A stretch of 57,054 nt of DNA from a bacterium. GTDB taxonomy: Bacteria > SZUA-182 > SZUA-191 > JAJRXT01. Location of the stretch: positions 1-57,054 of the forward strand of contig JAJRXT010000060.1 in assembly GCA_024276125.1 (NCBI GenBank), read 5' to 3'. Positions 53,934 to 57,054 of the stretch are shown here, piece by piece (positions within the stretch are counted from its first letter, which is position 1; every line of letters starts with the position of its first letter). The position numbers and the translations under genes were made by a program. The notes beneath the pieces were generated by a model. The model was not told the origin of the DNA and made no database searches. It saw only the letters and a list, made by a program, of their open reading frames with translations.

Positions 53934-54015
53934 GTCATTCTGAGGCCGAAGGCCGAAGAATCTCCCCCGCATACGCAAGCAGATTCTTCACTGCGCTCCG
54001 CTTCGTTCAGAATGA
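53934..54015. repeat. Family B palindromic repeat, copy 11
   Basis: GTCATTCTGAGGCCGAAGGC to TCAGAATGAC; one of the best preserved copies. Confidence 0.8.
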
Positions 54016-54141
54016 CAATTACCCTTAAGTCAACAGCATTGGGGGACAAGCCCCGCACCTACAGTAAATTTACATCAATTAATTGATATATAAATATTTA
54101 CATCAAACTCACATTATTATACATTTTAGCAAAACAAAAAA

Positions 54142-54999
54142 ATGATTAATCTGCCATGGAGTCTGTCAACTCATCTGTTTGTATATCAGGTTTTAGATGA
54201 GCATATCCTAAAGACCATAAGCGATTTAGGGATATCCACAATAGAACTATGGGCGATGAGGCCGCATTTTGATTATCAAGATGCGCAAAAAGTAAGCCGA
54301 CTGGCAGCGTCCTGCACCAAATACTGACTTAATATCCATTCGGTACACGCCCCTTTTTATAGCAGTATACCCGATTTAAAAGCCGGTCATACCCTATCGC
54401 CGGCTAGTTGCGATAAAACGGCCAGACAGGAGGCTGTCTTGCATATTAAAAGCGTCGTGGATATTATGGATATACTGGGCGCAAATATACTCATCGTACA
54501 TGCAGGCGATCTGGAAGATGAGTATACGGATAGTAAATTTAATCGCTTATGCGGCAGTATAGAAGAGATTTTAACCTATAGTGAAAACAAAAAAATAAAA
54601 ATAGCCATAGAAAATATAGCCACACCGCTATCTAAAACTTCCGTTTTACTCAACTTCGTAGAAACGTTAAACAGCGATCGTTTGGGTATTTGTTTAGATA
54701 TTGCTCATGCAAATTTAAATGAGAACATAGAGGATGTTATCCTAACTTGCGTAAAATATATATTAGCGACACATATTTCTGATAATGACGGCCTATCAGA
54801 TCAGCATTATATGCCCGGCGAGGGAATTATCGAGTGGAACAGCGTGACTCAACAGTTACATAATGTAAATTATACAGGGACATTTACATTAGAGCTTCGC
54901 AAGCATAATGGGCTAAAGAATACGCTGGATAGGCTAAAATCGGGTTTAAAACAGAATTTTTTTCTGAAATTTTATTCCGATCAGGAAAATATGCGTTGA
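54142..54999 (+). CDS. TIM-barrel sugar isomerase/epimerase-like protein, interrupted by in-frame TGA
   Basis: 285 residues if read through. A xylose-isomerase-like TIM barrel (AP endonuclease 2 superfamily): ELWAMRPHFDY strand, SVHAPFY (about 67-73), LIVHAGD, KIAIENI (metal-binding Glu), GICLDIAHAN, HISDNDG and a final FTLELRK (Glu). A TGA at 54325-54327 (codon 62) interrupts SCTKY-stop-LNIHSVHAPF; the family has a small residue, usually Gly, here (YGLxxHSVHAPF), so TGA corresponds to GGA. The enzyme's substrate is unknown; related proteins isomerise sugars or act as endonuclease IV-like enzymes. It stands alone, followed by the NtrC-type regulator. Confidence 0.8.
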
Positions 55000-55140
55000 T
55001 TTTAGACAAAAACATGGGTACTATATGGATAGAGGGAAATAAAATTATTTTTACATAATTAATCCATTACCCTCTAACAAGCAGTATGCTTGTATAAGAT
55101 TTACCTAAAAATAATACTATAATTAGGGGAGACATTATAT

Positions 55141-56580
55141 ATGAGTGTTTCCGTACTGGTAGTTGACACCGATCTCAATGTTCAAGGAAGTTTTGCCAAC
55201 CAGCTAAAATCCTGGGGATACAGTGTAGATACAGTGGGAGACGGCAGGAAAGCTCTCAATATGTTAAAAGACAGAGAGTATAATATTGCCTTTTTCGATA
55301 TGGTATTACCCGGATTAAGCGGTTTGGAATTAACCAAGCAGGTAAAAGAAGAAGGTTTGGGCACAGAGGTAATCGTAATTACCCCGCAATGGGCGGTACA
55401 GGATGCCGTAGCCGCCATGAAGGTAAATGCCTTTGATTTCATCTTAAAGCCGCTTAATTTCGATCATATAAAAATAGTAGTCGATCGCTGCTTGGAAAAA
55501 ATTGGTATGCAGAATGAAGTTTGTAAATCAAAAGGAATTAGCTGCGATTTAAGCGGCGGATCGATGGAGACCTATAATTATGATAAGTTAATCGGTAAAA
55601 ATTTCAAAATGCAAGAAATTTACCGGCTGATAAATACATTAAGAGCAATAGATTCCACCGTACTGATTACCGGCGAAACCGGAACCGGTAAAGGGCTGTT
55701 AGCCAGAACTATTCACCATAACAGCAGCCGAGTAAATAAACCGTTTATTACCGTAGACTGCGGAGCTATTCCTGAAACCCTGCTGGAAAGCGAGTTATTC
55801 GGCTATGAAAAAGGAGCCTTTACCGGAGCATTAAGGCGCAGGCTGGGTAAGTTTGAACAAGCCAATAAAGGTACCATATTTTTAGACGAAGTGGGTGATA
55901 TACCAGTACCTACGCAACAAAAATTATTGCGCGTAATTCAGGAAAAAATAATTGAGCGCTTAGGCGGAGAGTCCAGCTTTACAGTAGATGTAAGGATCAT
56001 AGCCGCTACCAATAGGGATTTAAAGAAAATGGTAGAAGAGGGCGCTTTTCGCGAGGATTTATATTATCGGTTAAATATAATTCCCATTCATATACCGCCG
56101 CTTAGAGAACGTATGGATGATTTAATCTTATTGGTTACTCATTTTATGGACAAATACCGCGAAAAGTTGAAAAAAGATATAAGAACCGTCTCACAAGACG
56201 CCCTAAATTCTATGATGAGATATCATTGGCCGGGTAATATCCGCGAGCTTGAAAACCTTATGGAGCGGGCTATTATTATGTCTCCGGGAAAAGATATACA
56301 GAAAATTGACATTCCGGGTGAACGCCGCAATAAAAATATTTACAGCTTTGGAAAAATTGATATTACTCTGCCCCTAAAACAAGTAAAGCGGGAAATTGTT
56401 GAGCAAGTAGAACGAAAATATCTAAAGGAACTGCTGACAAAACACAGCGGAAATATCAACCAAGTGGCCAGACAAGCCAAAATAGACAATAAAACGCTAT
56501 ACGAAAAGATGAAAAAGTATAGTTACCGCAAAGAAAATTTTAAATACTTTGCAGACAATCAACAAGAAACAAGCCCATAG
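55141..56580 (+). CDS. NtrC-family sigma-54-dependent response regulator
   Basis: 479 residues. Receiver domain about 3-120 with phospho-acceptor Asp53 (AFFDMVLPG) and a KPLNFDHIK end; the middle AAA+ domain (about 147-385) has Walker A GETGTGKGLLA, the sigma-54-contacting loop ELFGYEKGAFTGA, Walker B GTIFLDEVGD and the RLGGESSFTVDVRIIAATNRD region. The C-terminus has a Fis-type helix-turn-helix (NINQVARQAKIDNKTLYEKMKKY). It activates sigma-54 promoters when phosphorylated. AGGGGAGA lies just before the ATG. No kinase is adjacent; the kinase at 23464 is a possible distant partner. The unusual ITPQWAVQDAV in the receiver replaces the common TGY or TAY. Confidence 0.94.
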   Translation: MSVSVLVVDTDLNVQGSFANQLKSWGYSVDTVGDGRKALNMLKDREYNIAFFDMVLPGLSGLELTKQVKEEGLGTEVIVITPQWAVQDAVAAMKVNAFDFILKPLNFDHIKIVVDRCLEKIGMQNEVCKSKGISCDLSGGSMETYNYDKLIGKNFKMQEIYRLINTLRAIDSTVLITGETGTGKGLLARTIHHNSSRVNKPFITVDCGAIPETLLESELFGYEKGAFTGALRRRLGKFEQANKGTIFLDEVGDIPVPTQQKLLRVIQEKIIERLGGESSFTVDVRIIAATNRDLKKMVEEGAFREDLYYRLNIIPIHIPPLRERMDDLILLVTHFMDKYREKLKKDIRTVSQDALNSMMRYHWPGNIRELENLMERAIIMSPGKDIQKIDIPGERRNKNIYSFGKIDITLPLKQVKREIVEQVERKYLKELLTKHSGNINQVARQAKIDNKTLYEKMKKYSYRKENFKYFADNQQETSP

Positions 56581-56760
56581 GCGCTTCGGTTATTTTCACC
56601 CGACAAGCAAGAATATTCAATAACGAACATTGTAACGCATTCAACAAGTTATTTATTATATTACCGAAGCGTCCCGTAAAAGTAGGATATTTCCCCCGAA
56701 AAGTTTTCCTGTCCGCTTAAACTTACCCTAATTATAGAAAAAAACCTGATTAACCGCAAA

Positions 56761-56793
56761 AAACACAGAGAATTATTAACAATCTCTGTGTTT
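56761..56793. terminator. Hairpin beyond the sigma-54 regulator
   Basis: AAACACAGAGA and TCTCTGTGTTT form an 11-bp perfect stem with an 11-base loop, about 180 bases after the gene. It resembles the dispersed ACCACAGAGAACACAGAG-type repeat of some bacterial genomes (a decayed relative follows at 56878-56900), so it may be a repeat and not a dedicated terminator. Confidence 0.4.
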
Positions 56794-57054
56794 CGGCCTG
56801 GGGACAGGCTGAAACATCGGTTAATTATAAAATATATACTGTAGAAGGTCATATCTCGTGAATTCACAATAGTTTTTTACCACATAAGAACACAAAGGGT
56901 TTAACCCGATTTTAAAATCTCTTTACGTTTCTGTATAGGAAATTATAAAATTTTGACAATCGTAACTATCAGAAATTATTAGGTAAAATTTGTATCAAAG
57001 TGTTGTGCCTTTAGCCTTATCAACTGGTTAGGTGTAAGTATCGGATTTTGAAAG
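56794..57054. other. Window end, no gene seen
   Basis: AT-rich. Apart from the ACCACATAAGAACACAAAGG segment near 56878 I see no coding region or structure that I can support. Confidence 0.45.

Noticed and set aside
1-57054. Global reassignment of TAA/TAG to Glu and TGA to Gly
   Set aside because: All three codons also end many intact genes at the expected C-terminus (for example TGA for the TolC-like gene and TAA for cusB), so the window cannot be read with a simple changed code.
1-57054. CRISPR array among the many repeats
   Set aside because: Repeats are dispersed, inverted and of unequal spacing; there is no run of short direct repeats with uniform spacers and no cas gene.

Overview
This is an AT-rich bacterial chromosome segment from a Gram-negative (diderm) organism. 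It encodes an outer-membrane efflux protein with an RND metal pump, a porin, a lipid A acyltransferase-type enzyme, MlaE/MlaF lipid transport and Wza-type polysaccharide export. Ferredoxin-linked 2-oxoacid oxidoreductase subunits, a B12/radical SAM protein, CstA and fructose-1,6-bisphosphatase suggest an anaerobic or facultative lifestyle. Intergenic space is packed with small palindromic and terminal-inverted-repeat elements. The combination looks like an uncultured lineage such as Omnitrophota or a neighbouring candidate phylum, but I cannot place it from sequence alone. No rRNA, tRNA, CRISPR array, transposase or phage genes were seen.

Layout. (1) 1-8577: copper/silver efflux: an outer-membrane TolC/CusC-like protein cut by the window edge, a small periplasmic protein with two heavy-metal-binding domains, CusB carrying two more of these domains, and CusA. 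(2) 8812-17458: an operon of an ArgA-like acetyltransferase and KorC/KorB-like subunits (no alpha subunit seen), fbp, a lipoprotein, an FmdE-like protein, a coiled-coil protein with 15-residue repeats, cstA and bioF. (3) 17741-20730: a B12-binding radical SAM protein with a STAS-like tail, and a cold-shock protein. (4) 21433-29050: porin, PstS-like protein, a large sensor histidine kinase with a two-CW cysteine domain, a receiver-GGDEF protein, a phospholipase C-like protein and a DUF192 protein. (5) 29267-33513: comEC and an LpxL-like acyltransferase. (6) 34011-46187: an exopolysaccharide locus like those linked to exosortase (XrtA) systems, without an exosortase in view. (7) 46444-56580: dnaB, alr, hicAB, mlaEF, a DinG-like helicase, a TIM-barrel isomerase-like gene and an NtrC-type regulator.

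The most striking signal is that eight otherwise well-preserved genes, including dnaB, carry ten in-frame stop codons and no frameshift that I could detect. All three stop codons occur. Wherever family knowledge gives the expected residue, it is Glu or Gly, so each stop is one G-to-T change at the first base of GAA, GAG or GGA. In six of ten the preceding base is C, making the inferred original dinucleotide CpG. This may be an oxidative (8-oxoguanine) mutational or sequencing signature, a lineage losing genes, or, least likely, unusual stop read-through.

The second theme is at least five families of non-coding inverted-repeat elements. They include insertions nested inside one another with recognisable target-site duplications, and one common palindromic repeat has become part of the CusB coding sequence.
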